Source: JBHIEE01 sp046760445
GTDB taxonomy: Bacteria > Acidobacteriota > Aminicenantia > JdFR-78
NCBI GenBank assembly: GCA_046760445.1
Contig: JBHIEE010000078.1
Span: 1 to 14,182, forward strand
Reading direction: 5' to 3'
DNA length: 14,182 bases
A program made the position numbers and the translations under genes. The notes under the pieces were generated by a model that worked only from the letters and a program-made list of their open reading frames with translations, ran no database searches and was not told the origin of the DNA. Every line of letters starts with the position of its first letter. The stretch's first letter is position 1. Of this stretch, positions 6,824 to 13,784 are shown piece by piece.

Positions 6824-7570
6824 TCACCAAGAGCGAATAGGGCCTTCAGCTTGGCCATGGATGAATTGTTGAACAATTGGATTAGATGATTTCTTTATCT
6901 CTTCAGGAGACCCTACTTCAATTATTTTCCCTTCATAAAGCATTGCTAATCTATCCCCAACTTTGTAAGCACTCACCATATCATGAGTGATTACCACTGA
7001 AGTTATTTCCAATTCATTTTTCATTTTAATTATTAGTTCATTTATTGCATCAGCTCTTATCGGGTCAATTCCTGTGGAAGGTTCATCATAAAGAATAATT
7101 TCAGGCTGATAAGCAATTGCCCTCGCTAAACTCACTCTTTTCTTCATTCCCCCGCTCAACTCATGCGGCATTAAATTCTCAATTCCTGGCAGACCAACCT
7201 TTTCTAAACTCCGAGCAACAATTTCTTTAATTTCTTCGGGTCGATAATTAGTAAGTCTTTCTAACCCGAAACCTATATTCTCTCCTACAGTTAAGGAATC
7301 TAAAAGAGCTCCTCCCTGAAATAACATCCCGATCTTTTTAGTCATCTTGCGAAGTTCCTCTTCTTTCAATTGAGACATTTCTATTCCATTAATATAAATT
7401 TCTCCTTTATCTGGTCTCAAAAGACCAATTATATGCTTTATCAGAACGCTTTTCCCTGCACCACTTCCTCCTATAATGACCATTGTTTCTCCCTTTTCAA
7501 TCTCCAAATTCACACCTTGAAGCACTTTTTTCGAGCCGAAAGATTTATGTAAATCAACGATTTTAATCAT
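6824..7570 (-). CDS. mlaF: Phospholipid ABC transporter ATPase MlaF
   Basis: This cytoplasmic ATPase energises MCE-type lipid transport between inner and outer membrane. All ABC motifs are intact in 248 residues: Walker A GGSGAGKS at 34-41, Q-loop Q85 in LFQGGALLDSLTV, the signature LSGGMKKR at 138-145, Walker B IILYDEP at 158-164 with catalytic E163, and the switch histidine H196 in VITHDM. The FQGGALLDSLTV and LSGGMKKRVSLARA wording is typical of the MlaF/Ttg2A subgroup rather than of importers in general. ATG at 7570 overlaps the mlaE stop (ATGA), and mlaD begins seven bases after the stop, so mlaE, mlaF and mlaD form one coupled unit. No mlaA, mlaB or mlaC gene lies nearby. Confidence 0.95.
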   Translation of the reverse strand: MIKIVDLHKSFGSKKVLQGVNLEIEKGETMVIIGGSGAGKSVLIKHIIGLLRPDKGEIYINGIEMSQLKEEELRKMTKKIGMLFQGGALLDSLTVGENIGFGLERLTNYRPEEIKEIVARSLEKVGLPGIENLMPHELSGGMKKRVSLARAIAYQPEIILYDEPSTGIDPIRADAINELIIKMKNELEITSVVITHDMVSAYKVGDRLAMLYEGKIIEVGSPEEIKKSSNPIVQQFIHGQAEGPIRSW

Positions 7571-8358
7571 TTAATTAGAGTTGTTGGTAAGAATTTGCTC
7601 CAAAAAAAGTTAGTAATTAAAATAAGAATAGAGGCAATAACAACCGCATTCGTGGTTGCTCGGCCCACTCCTTCTGCTCCTCCCTCTGTTTTCAACCCCT
7701 GATAGCATCCAATAATAGCAATAATTACTCCAAAAGAGGATGCTTTAATTAATCCTGTTATAACATCCCAAGTTTCCATATATTGGAGAGTAATATTGTA
7801 ATAGACAAACTTGTTAATTTTCATAATATAAACCATATAAATATAACCACTAATTAGACCAATCGCGTCTCCATATACAGTAAGAAGGGGCAACATAATA
7901 AAACCAGCTAAAGTTCTCGGAACAACTAAATATTTTACTGGGCTTGCTCCCAAGGTGTAAAGAGCATCAATCTGTTCAGTAACTTTCATTGAGCCCAACT
8001 CAGCTGCCATCGCAGCCCCTACTCGTCCAGCTACCATTAATCCTACCAAGACAGGGATGAGTTCTTTCACTAAACCAAGGGCAATCACTGGTCCGGCATA
8101 AGCTTCTGAGCCTGGCCCAATATATCGGTGGAAACCTATGTAACCCCATAAGGCAAAGACCAATCCAGTAAAAGCAGAAGTTACTGTTACGACAGGCAAA
8201 GAACGGACACCGATTTCCTCTAATTGATCAATAAAAACTCCTTTTTCCCAGGGTTTCTTGAATAAATTAATCACAGTTTTATAAAAAAGGAGGGAAACTT
8301 CCCCCACTTGGTTAATGAAAGTAACAATTACTTGTGAAAAAATGTGAAGATGATTCAT
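7567..8358 (-). CDS. mlaE: Phospholipid ABC transporter permease MlaE
   Basis: MlaE is the integral inner-membrane permease that pairs with MlaF. The 263 residues are normal for the family, and several hydrophobic segments are evident after about residue 52. The conserved cytoplasmic loop AAELGSMKVTEQIDALYTLG (118-137), with E120, E128 and D131, is the diagnostic stretch thought to contact the ATPase. An amphipathic N-terminal helix at about 1-35 precedes it, as in E. coli MlaE. The ATG at 8358 is preceded by AGG at a usable distance. It is the first gene of the mla-radA unit and lies after a 311-bp gene-free gap downstream of dnaB, so its promoter probably lies in that gap, though I could not identify one. 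Confidence 0.95.
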   Translation of the reverse strand: MNHLHIFSQVIVTFINQVGEVSLLFYKTVINLFKKPWEKGVFIDQLEEIGVRSLPVVTVTSAFTGLVFALWGYIGFHRYIGPGSEAYAGPVIALGLVKELIPVLVGLMVAGRVGAAMAAELGSMKVTEQIDALYTLGASPVKYLVVPRTLAGFIMLPLLTVYGDAIGLISGYIYMVYIMKINKFVYYNITLQYMETWDVITGLIKASSFGVIIAIIGCYQGLKTEGGAEGVGRATTNAVVIASILILITNFFWSKFLPTTLIK

Positions 8359-8598
8359 ATTATACCTAATAAGTTAAAATCACAAATTCCAAAAACCAAA
8401 TCCCAAACAAATTCCCCTATACTAATGCTTCGCATGCTACAGGGCAAGTAAATTCTCAATTTCCAAATGACCAAAATAATTATCAGGATTTCTTTTTTTA
8501 GCAAACTGATAAGTTCGTTCCTCTAAGTCGCAAGGTGTTGTTTATCACTTTACTCTTTACTCCTTACTCTTCACGATTTAATGTTTTTGTAATTTGGT

Positions 8599-8612
8599 CC
8601 CGAGTACTCGGG
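8599..8612. repeat. Perfect 14-bp palindrome CCCGAGTACTCGGG
   Basis: The 14 bases read identically on both strands and are much more GC-rich than the A/T-rich flanks. Position 3758-3771 holds the same sequence with a single substitution (CCCGAGTATTCGGG), again in an intergenic spacer. On the minus strand it lies about 60 bp past the dnaB stop and is not followed by a T-run, so a dispersed repeat core or a protein-binding site is more likely than a terminator. Confidence 0.55.
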
Positions 8613-8649
8613 ATGGAATTTTTTTATTGTATATCTTCTCTTTGTTAGA

Positions 8650-8665
8650 ATCATTTGAAAACCCT
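8650..8665 (+). repeat. Short copy of the dispersed gene-end repeat, copy B (3' of dnaB)
   Basis: ATCATTTGAAAACCCT is identical to the right end of copy A (4070-4085). In the direction of dnaB transcription it reads AGGGTTTTCAAATGAT and begins five bases after the dnaB stop codon. Similarity fades beyond TTCTAA, so only the end of the repeat is preserved here. Confidence 0.6.
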
Positions 8666-8669
8666 ATAT

Positions 8670-10019
8670 TTAACTAATACCCCGAAATTCTAAATCAGCA
8701 AATCGACTAAATTCTTTAATAAAAGCCAATTTAATAATGCCAGTGGGCCCATTTCTCTGCTTAGCGATAATCAAATCTGCTATTCCTTGGTTTTCCTCTG
8801 TCGGGCGATACATTTCTTCTCGATAAATAAAAATTACCATATCAGCATCTTGTTCAATTGCTCCAGACTCTCTTAAATCAGAAAGCTGGGGACGAGACTC
8901 GCGACGGCCTCTCTCTGGAGCTCGACTTAACTGAGAAACCCCAATTACTGGAATCTGCAATTCTTTGGCTAACTCTTTCATGGAGCGAGAAATATAAGAT
9001 ATTTCCTGAGTCCGATTCTCAAACCTGGCTCCTCCGCGCATTAATTGCATATAATCAACCACTAACAGATCCAATTTTCGCTCCATTTTTAATCTTCTTG
9101 CTTTGGCTTTCATTTCCATAACAGTCAAAGCTGCCGTCTCATCAACAAAAATGTTAGTTTCTGCCAGTTTATTAAAAGCTAAGACAATTTGTCTCCATTC
9201 TTGATCACTAATGAAACCATTCCTTACTTTCTGAATATCAACCTTGGCTTCAGCACATAACATTCTTATCACTAACTGCTCTTTAGCCATCTCTAAGGTA
9301 AATATTCCCACTGATTTGTCAGTTTTTGTCCCAATGTACTGAGAAATATTTAAAGCCAAAGCAGTCTTTCCCATTGAAGGTCGTCCTGCTAAAACAATAA
9401 AATCTGAATTATGTAACCCCGAGGTTACAGAATCTAAATCACGAAATCCTGTAGGTAATCCGGTAACAAGTTGTTTTCTTTTAGATAAAGCCTCAACCCC
9501 TTCTAAGGTTTGCTCAGCAATAATTTTCATAGGGAGAAAGCCGGGATGGATTCTCTCTTCAGCTGCCTCTAAAATGGCACTCTGAGCCTGATCCAAAAGT
9601 TCATCTGTCTCAAGTTTTTCTTCATAACTATCAGAAATTATTTTAGCACTGGAAAAGATTAATTTTCTTAAAAGAGCTTTTTCTTTAATTATTTGAGCAT
9701 AATACTCAATATTCAAACTTTTCGGCACCCCATCCATTAGAGAAGAAATAGAAGAAATCCCTCCCGCAGATTCTAACTCGCCTTCCTTTTGCAGAGCTTC
9801 AGTTAAAGATAATAAATCAACCACTTTCCCTTTATCGACTAAGGAAATTATAGTATTTATGATCTTTCGGTGAGCTTCTTTATAAAAATCCTGGGGAGTG
9901 ATAATAGAAAGAACTGTATTTAAATGGGAATTTTGAACTAATATTCCACCTAAAACTGCTCTTTCTGCTTCAAAACTATGCGGAGGAGTCTTTTTTAAAA
10001 AAAGAAAATCCAATTCCAT
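8670..10019 (-). CDS. dnaB: Replicative DNA helicase DnaB
   Basis: DnaB is the hexameric 5'-3' helicase at the replication fork. The 449-residue length and layout are standard: an N-terminal primase-interacting domain at about 10-110 (PHSFEAERAVLGGIL), a linker, and a RecA-like motor from about 175. Walker A is AGRPSMGKTA at 211-220, the catalytic glutamate is E243 in FTLEM, Walker B is LLVVDYMQL at 318-326, and a conserved DLRESGAIEQDADMV stretch follows. The RPSMGKT stretch is uninterrupted, so there is no intein at that common insertion site. The ATG at 10019 lies 25 bp after rplI, with AGGA upstream, so dnaB is read with the ribosomal protein genes. The rplI-dnaB order is widespread in bacteria. 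Confidence 0.98.
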   Translation of the reverse strand: MELDFLFLKKTPPHSFEAERAVLGGILVQNSHLNTVLSIITPQDFYKEAHRKIINTIISLVDKGKVVDLLSLTEALQKEGELESAGGISSISSLMDGVPKSLNIEYYAQIIKEKALLRKLIFSSAKIISDSYEEKLETDELLDQAQSAILEAAEERIHPGFLPMKIIAEQTLEGVEALSKRKQLVTGLPTGFRDLDSVTSGLHNSDFIVLAGRPSMGKTALALNISQYIGTKTDKSVGIFTLEMAKEQLVIRMLCAEAKVDIQKVRNGFISDQEWRQIVLAFNKLAETNIFVDETAALTVMEMKAKARRLKMERKLDLLVVDYMQLMRGGARFENRTQEISYISRSMKELAKELQIPVIGVSQLSRAPERGRRESRPQLSDLRESGAIEQDADMVIFIYREEMYRPTEENQGIADLIIAKQRNGPTGIIKLAFIKEFSRFADLEFRGIS

Positions 10020-10044
10020 ATTTAAAATTCCTTATTTTATTATT

Positions 10045-10539
10045 TTATTTCTCTTCTTGTTTCTTCTCTTTAGAGGGCTTCTTGCTTTCTTCCTCTTCTT
10101 CTCTAAGAACCTCTACCTTTATCTCCGCGGTTAGCTCATGATAAAGTTTTATTGGAACCGAATAATTTCCTAGTCTCTTTATTGGCTCTTCTAGTAAGAT
10201 TTTCCTTTTGTCTACTTCATAACCTAAATCTTTCAAAGCTTGACCAATATCTATTGAGGTAACCGAACCAAAGATTACATCTTTTTCTCCTGCTTTTCGA
10301 TAAAAAGTAAGCTTAACTTGATTTAATTTTTGAGTTACTTCCTCAAAAGACAGCTTTTCTTTTTCAACTTTTTTCAACAATGCTTTTCTTTCAATCTCGA
10401 TCATTTTGAGATTGGAAGGAGTAACTTCAATGGCTAACTTCTTAGGAATTAAATAATTTCTCCCATATCCAGGGGCAACCTCTACAATATCTCCTCTGTA
10501 GCCCAAATTATCTACATCTTCTTTCAAAATGATTTTCAT
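10045..10539 (-). CDS. rplI: Large ribosomal subunit protein bL9
   Basis: L9 binds 23S rRNA at the base of the L1 stalk and projects from the ribosome. The N-terminal RNA-binding domain is unmistakable: MKIILKEDVDNLGYRGDIVE at 1-20, then VAPGYGRNYLIPKKLA at 21-36. A connecting helix at about 41-75 joins it to the C-terminal domain (KDVIFGSVTSIDIGQALK at 86-103). The 164 residues exceed the usual 148-150 because of a charged Glu/Lys tail at about 145-164. Such tails also occur on L25 and S6 in this window. ATG at 10539 follows GAAGGAGAG at ideal spacing. Confidence 0.97.
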   Translation of the reverse strand: MKIILKEDVDNLGYRGDIVEVAPGYGRNYLIPKKLAIEVTPSNLKMIEIERKALLKKVEKEKLSFEEVTQKLNQVKLTFYRKAGEKDVIFGSVTSIDIGQALKDLGYEVDKRKILLEEPIKRLGNYSVPIKLYHELTAEIKVEVLREEEEESKKPSKEKKQEEK

Positions 10540-10574
10540 TTTTTCTCTCCTTCAGTTAGAATTTTAAAAATTTC

Positions 10575-10832
10575 TCATTCAGCGACAAAAGGAAGAAAAG
10601 CTAAAATTCGAGCTCTTTTTACTGCCACAGCTAATCGACGCTGGTGAAAAGCACAGGTTCCAGTAACTCTTCGAGGCAGTAATTTACCTCTATCCGGGAC
10701 AAATCTTTTCAATAACTCCACATCTTTATAATCAATATAACGAATATTCTCCCGGCAAAACCTACAAAATTTTTTCTTAGTCAGAAAAAATCTTTTGAAG
10801 GATGTTCTTTCCTTTTTTTCTTCTTTCATCAT
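10575..10832 (-). CDS. rpsR: Small ribosomal subunit protein bS18, zinc-ligand (C+) form
   Basis: S18 pairs with S6 on the platform of the 30S subunit. The family core is clear: KFCRFC, then RGKLLPRRVTGTCAFHQRRL and VAVKRARILAFLPF. Potential zinc ligands C23, C26, C60 and H63 are all present, so this is the zinc-binding paralogue type rather than the cysteine-free one. I chose the ATG at 10832 (85 residues), because GAGGAG lies five bases upstream. A GTG at 10838 in the same frame would overlap rpsF by four bases and lacks such spacing. The rpsF stop sits between this RBS and the start, so translation is probably coupled. No ssb gene separates it from rpsF. Confidence 0.95.
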   Translation of the reverse strand: MMKEEKKERTSFKRFFLTKKKFCRFCRENIRYIDYKDVELLKRFVPDRGKLLPRRVTGTCAFHQRRLAVAVKRARILAFLPFVAE

Positions 10833-10834
10833 CT

Positions 10835-11218
10835 TCACTCCTCTCTTGATTCCGTTTCTTGAGAATCTGAAGTTTCTTGAGATAAGCTTTCCTCTTGAGC
10901 TTGTTTTCCTTTTAACCTTTCAGCCATTATTTTATCATCAAGTTTAACGGTCAAGTAGCGAATAATCGCTTCTTTCTGTCTAAATTGCCTTTCTAATTCA
11001 ATAGGAGTATTAGGCGGAGCTTGATAACAGAAAAAAACATAATAAGCTTCCTCAAAGTGATTAATAGGATAAGCAAGTTTCCTTCTTCCCCATTTTTCTA
11101 AATCAATTACTTCTCCTTTTTTATCTTTTACAATCTTAACTATCTTTTTAATAACTTCCTCAGTTTCCTCTTCGGAAAGACCAGGAGAAATTAAGAACCC
11201 GGTTTCATATATTCTCAT
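10835..11218 (-). CDS. rpsF: Small ribosomal subunit protein bS6
   Basis: S6 is a ferredoxin-like-fold protein that heterodimerises with S18. MRIYETGFLISPGLSEEE at the start, WGRRKLAYPINHFEEAYYV at about 43-61 and QFRQKEAIIRYLTVKLD in the middle are standard family sequence. The folded core ends near residue 100, followed by a Ser/Gln/Glu-rich disordered tail to 127. The ATG at 11218 has a near-ideal AAGGAGG five bases upstream, the strongest RBS in this part of the operon. A hairpin lies in the short leader in front of it, overlapping the pth 3' end. Confidence 0.97.
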   Translation of the reverse strand: MRIYETGFLISPGLSEEETEEVIKKIVKIVKDKKGEVIDLEKWGRRKLAYPINHFEEAYYVFFCYQAPPNTPIELERQFRQKEAIIRYLTVKLDDKIMAERLKGKQAQEESLSQETSDSQETESREE

Positions 11219-11241
11219 TTAAACCTCCTTCTGGATGTAAA

Positions 11242-11268
11242 GCTTCTCTCTTCAATTAAGCGAGAAGC
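11242..11268 (-). promoter_or_regulatory. Hairpin in the pth-rpsF junction
   Basis: GCTTCTC (11242-11248) and GAGAAGC (11262-11268) form a 7-bp stem, extended by CTT/AAG after one mismatch, around a loop of about five bases. It covers the last codons of pth and ends about 15 bases before the rpsF Shine-Dalgarno. It could be an RNA-processing or translational-control element for rpsF. The published S6:S18 leader motif has a CCG element that I do not see here, so I do not call it that. Confidence 0.35.
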
Positions 11269-11848
11269 AAGGAGTCATCCTCCTTTTCTTAATGTTATAA
11301 ACATTCATTGCTTTCTCAATTTTTCCCTCTAAGATTAAACAAATTGCCTCTTTTGCTTTTTCTAAACTTTTTTCTAAAAGGGGAATTTCTTTTCTCTCAA
11401 AAGGAGAAAGAACATACTCTATTGGATTATCTATCTTTAATTGAGTTCCAATCCCTATTCTTACTCGTGGGAAGTTATTTGTTTTTAGCTCCTCAATAAT
11501 AGACAACATTCCCTTGTGACTCCCTCCGCCTCCTCCTTTTTTGACTCGAATCTCTCCTAAGGGAATGTCAAGATCATCGTAAATAATGATCACATTTTCT
11601 AAATCAAAGTTTTGATGATTCATCAATTTTCTCACTGCTTTCCCACTTAAGTTCATATAAGTTTGAGGTTTTATCAATAATATTTCTTGATCTTTCCTTT
11701 TTACTCTACCTGTCTTTGACAAATAACTCCTCTTTCTTAATTTAATTCTCCATTCTTTTGCCAATTTGTCAATCAACATAAAGCCAACATTGTGTCTTGT
11801 TTCAAGATATCTTTTTCCTGGATTACCTAAGCCAATAATTGCCCACAA
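11252..11848 (-). CDS. pth: Peptidyl-tRNA hydrolase
   Basis: Pth releases peptides from peptidyl-tRNAs that drop off the ribosome, recycling the tRNA. The 198 residues are close to family length. IIGLGNPGKRYLETRHNVGF at 4-23 carries N9 and catalytic H19, PQTYMNLSG at 61-69 carries the conserved asparagine N66, and DDLDIPLG at 91-98 carries D92. The usual GGHNG segment is altered to GGGGGSHKGM at 105-114, so the asparagine equivalent to E. coli N114 appears to be lysine (K112). The start is TTG at 11848, with AAGGA six bases before it and just three bases after the rplY stop; no ATG is available that keeps the GLGNPG motif. The prs-ctc-pth order is the same as in Bacillus. Confidence 0.95.
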   Translation of the reverse strand: MWAIIGLGNPGKRYLETRHNVGFMLIDKLAKEWRIKLRKRSYLSKTGRVKRKDQEILLIKPQTYMNLSGKAVRKLMNHQNFDLENVIIIYDDLDIPLGEIRVKKGGGGGSHKGMLSIIEELKTNNFPRVRIGIGTQLKIDNPIEYVLSPFERKEIPLLEKSLEKAKEAICLILEGKIEKAMNVYNIKKRRMTPCFSLN

Positions 11849-11851
11849 CTT

Positions 11852-12532
11852 TTATCCTTCCTCTTCCTTTTTCTCTTCAGGTTCAGGCTTTTCTTTTTCC
11901 TTTTTAATTACTTCTGGTTCTTCTGTTTCCCCAGCAAATACTCTCTCTTCTTTTTCTTCCTCTACAATCTCTTCCTCTTCTGACATTTCTATGTGAACTA
12001 AAAGTACATTAGGCTCTTCTAATATCTTTATTCCTTCGGGGACTTTAATATCTCCAACTTTGAGAGACTGATTAATGTGAAGAGAAGAAATATCTACTTC
12101 AATATGTTCTGGAATATTTTGGGGTAAGCACTCAATTTCTATCTCTCGAGTAACAAAATCAATAAAGCCCCCTTCGCTCTTTACTCCCACGGCTTCTCCG
12201 GTAAGAACAATAGGCACAGAAACTTGGATCGTTTTATCTAAGGCAATCCGATATAAATCGACATGAATAACATTATGATAAATAGGGTCTTTTTGTAAAT
12301 CCTTAATCATTACATCCATAGCTTGGGAGTTAAATGCTATTTTAAAGATTGTATTTTCTCCAGTTTCAGATTTTAATATCCTAAGAATATCATTTTGATT
12401 CAATATTAAAGGAACATTCTCTGTGTTATCTCCATATAAAATTGCAGGAAGTTTACCTTCTTTTCTTATTCTTCGGCAAGCATTTTTCCCGAAAATATTT
12501 CTTAGTTCAGCTTTTATTTTAAACTCCGCCAT
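11852..12532 (-). CDS. rplY: Large ribosomal subunit protein bL25, long CTC/TL5 form
   Basis: L25 binds 5S rRNA. This is the long two-domain CTC/TL5 type: the N-terminal 5S-binding beta-barrel at about 1-95 (GKNACRRIRKEGKLPAILYG, QKDPIYHNVIHVDLYRI) and a C-terminal domain at about 96-185 (VPIVLTGEAVGVKSEGG, ECLPQNIPEHIEVDIS). After about 182 the sequence becomes a Glu/Lys-rich tail to 226. The long form is found in Firmicutes, Thermus and many others, while E. coli has only the first domain. The Bacillus homologue Ctc is a general stress protein; nothing in this sequence shows stress control. ATG at 12532 follows AGGAGG at good spacing, and the gene lies 17 bp after prs. Confidence 0.96.
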   Translation of the reverse strand: MAEFKIKAELRNIFGKNACRRIRKEGKLPAILYGDNTENVPLILNQNDILRILKSETGENTIFKIAFNSQAMDVMIKDLQKDPIYHNVIHVDLYRIALDKTIQVSVPIVLTGEAVGVKSEGGFIDFVTREIEIECLPQNIPEHIEVDISSLHINQSLKVGDIKVPEGIKILEEPNVLLVHIEMSEEEEIVEEEKEERVFAGETEEPEVIKKEKEKPEPEEKKEEEG

Positions 12533-12549
12533 TGTTTCCCTCCTGATTT

Positions 12550-13479
12550 TTAAGTAAATAAAGAGCTAACAGAACTTGATTCATGAATTCGCCTTATCGC
12601 TTCTCCAAAAAGCTTAGCCACTGAAAGAACAGCCAACTTTTTGCATCTCTTTTTTTCTTCAGGAATTTGAATAGTATTAGTGATAATTAACTCTTCAAAA
12701 GGAGATGCCTCTATTTTTTCAATTGCTTTCCCAGAGAGAACGGGATGAGTACAAGCGGCAAAAATCCTACTTGCTCCTCTTTCTTTTAATGCTTCTCCTG
12801 TCTGAGACAAAGTCCCAGCAGTATCAACAATATCATCTACTACTATTACCTCTTTCCCTTCAACTTCTCCGATGATATTCATTAGTTCCGCTACATTGGG
12901 AGCAGTTCGTCTCTTATCAACTATGGCTAAGGGAGAATTTAATCTTTTAGCAAACATTCTGGCTCTTTCTACCCCTCCAGCATCAGGTGAAACGACAACT
13001 ACATTATTTAAGTTCAACTTTTCAATATAATCACATAATACTGGCGCCGCAAGTAAATTGTCCACAGGGATGGAAAAAAACCCTTGAATTTGATGAGCAT
13101 GAAGATCCATCGTAAGAACCCGACTTACTCCTGCTTTCTCCAATAAATCAGCTACCAATCGAGCAGTTATCGGCACTCGGGGTTTATCCTTCCTGTCCTG
13201 ACGAGCATACCCATAATATGGGATAACAGCTGTTATTCGGTCAGCTGAGGCTCGTTTAAAAGCATCCACCATGATAAGAAGTTCCATTAAATGAAAATTT
13301 ACCTCATAGGAAGTGGATTGAATAACAAATACATCAGCCCCTCGAACATTTTCCACAATTTGAAATTGAATCTCCCCATCGCTAAATGTTTTTAATACAC
13401 TTTCTCCTAAAGACTTATTTAGATATCTGCCTATCTCTTCAGCTAATAGGTGATTTGATGAACCTGAGAATATTTTCAT
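12550..13479 (-). CDS. prs: Ribose-phosphate pyrophosphokinase (PRPP synthetase)
   Basis: Prs makes 5-phosphoribosyl 1-pyrophosphate from ribose 5-phosphate and ATP, feeding purine, pyrimidine, histidine, tryptophan and NAD synthesis. The 309 residues match the class I enzyme. Motifs in order are FSDGE at 32-36, PYYGYARQDRK at 87-97, the metal-binding DLHAHQIQGFF at 125-135, SPDAGG at 164-169, the catalytic-flap KRR at 189-191 and the PRPP-binding VVDDIVDTAGT at 213-223. It is the first gene of the long minus-strand unit. The ATG at 13479 is preceded by GAGGA at about ten bases. A probable promoter and a leader of about 190 nt with a possible attenuator lie upstream. Unlike in Bacillus, glmU does not precede it. 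Confidence 0.98.
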   Translation of the reverse strand: MKIFSGSSNHLLAEEIGRYLNKSLGESVLKTFSDGEIQFQIVENVRGADVFVIQSTSYEVNFHLMELLIMVDAFKRASADRITAVIPYYGYARQDRKDKPRVPITARLVADLLEKAGVSRVLTMDLHAHQIQGFFSIPVDNLLAAPVLCDYIEKLNLNNVVVVSPDAGGVERARMFAKRLNSPLAIVDKRRTAPNVAELMNIIGEVEGKEVIVVDDIVDTAGTLSQTGEALKERGASRIFAACTHPVLSGKAIEKIEASPFEELIITNTIQIPEEKKRCKKLAVLSVAKLFGEAIRRIHESSSVSSLFT

Positions 13480-13510
13480 CCTTTCTTTTTCCTCAGTTTT
13501 TAATCATAAA

Positions 13511-13568
13511 ATAAAAAATTTCCCTCGCTTAGAACTGCGATTAACATCATTTGGCCAAACCTGGGAAA
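13511..13568 (-). promoter_or_regulatory. Possible attenuator-like structure in the prs leader
   Basis: On the minus strand TTTCCC (13563-13568) can pair with GGGAAA (13519-13524), which is followed directly by TTTTTTATTTT. The enclosed bases contain two smaller inverted repeats: TTTGGCCAAA (13550-13559) and TCGC/GCGA (13537-13540 with 13525-13528). A branched structure followed by a T-run just ahead of the prs RBS could act as a terminator or attenuator. The closing stem is only six pairs, so this is tentative. I recognise no known riboswitch or T-box consensus in it. Confidence 0.3.
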
Positions 13569-13674
13569 CAATCTTAAGCCTTCTCTTCTACCATTAGCTG
13601 AAATGTCCTTTCTTTTATCTTCTTTAGCTGGCTACAATCAACGAAATCCAAAAAGTTCAGTTTTCATTCATTAT

Positions 13675-13702
13675 AATATACCAAAAAATCCATTTTTTTC
13701 AA
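13675..13702 (-). promoter_or_regulatory. Probable sigma70-type promoter for the prs operon
   Basis: On the minus strand TTGAAA (13697-13702) and TATATT (13675-13680) are separated by 16 bases, with a TG one base upstream of the -10 hexamer (TGGTATATT), an extended -10. It is the best promoter match in the divergent region and would start transcription about 190 bases before prs. Overlapping alternative -10 boxes (TATTAT, TATAAT) lie a few bases downstream. Confidence 0.55.
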
Positions 13703-13784
13703 CAGATTTAATTTTAATTCCTACATTATTAATTTTTATCACTTGATTTGATTTCTTTTCTCTGATAATTTTTTAGGGAGTAAA

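Larger units (their letters stand above)
8359..8669. other. 311-bp gene-free spacer between dnaB and mlaE
   Basis: I see no gene here. The spacer contains A/T-rich simple sequence, a short ATGC-TTC-GCAT hairpin near 8425, a pyrimidine-rich tract of repeated TTACTC units near 8550-8573, a perfect palindrome at 8599-8612 and a short copy of the dispersed gene-end repeat at 8650-8665. A promoter for mlaE should lie here, but I could not single one out: a TATAAT ending one base before the mlaE ATG would put the start of transcription inside the gene. Confidence 0.6.

Noticed and set aside
6449..6889. Plus-strand open frame of 146 codons opposite mlaD
   Set aside because: It lies antisense to the conserved MCE domain and the mlaF/mlaD junction, and its product is Ser/Thr/Pro/Ile-rich with no recognisable domain. 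It is a shadow of the real gene.
8340..8370. TATAAT immediately before the mlaE ATG as a promoter
   Set aside because: Transcription would begin inside the coding sequence and no -35 box lies at a suitable distance; the sequence more likely only serves the RBS region.
8540..8580. TTACTC/TTACTCC repeats as a CRISPR or functional tandem array
   Set aside because: The units are 6-8 bases, imperfect and few, with no spacers; this is simple pyrimidine-rich sequence.
11219..11290. S6:S18-binding autoregulatory leader RNA upstream of rpsF
   Set aside because: A hairpin is present, but the CCG element that defines the known motif is not seen, so only an unspecific hairpin is listed.
13743..13771. 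TTGATT-17-TAATTT as promoter of the small plus-strand gene
   Set aside because: Its start point would fall at about 13778, within the AGGGAG ribosome binding site, removing it from the transcript. No better promoter was found, so none is listed.
13480..13784. tRNA or remnant of glmU/spoVG upstream of prs
   Set aside because: No cloverleaf, no TTCGANTC-like T-arm and no open frame matching those genes on either strand.
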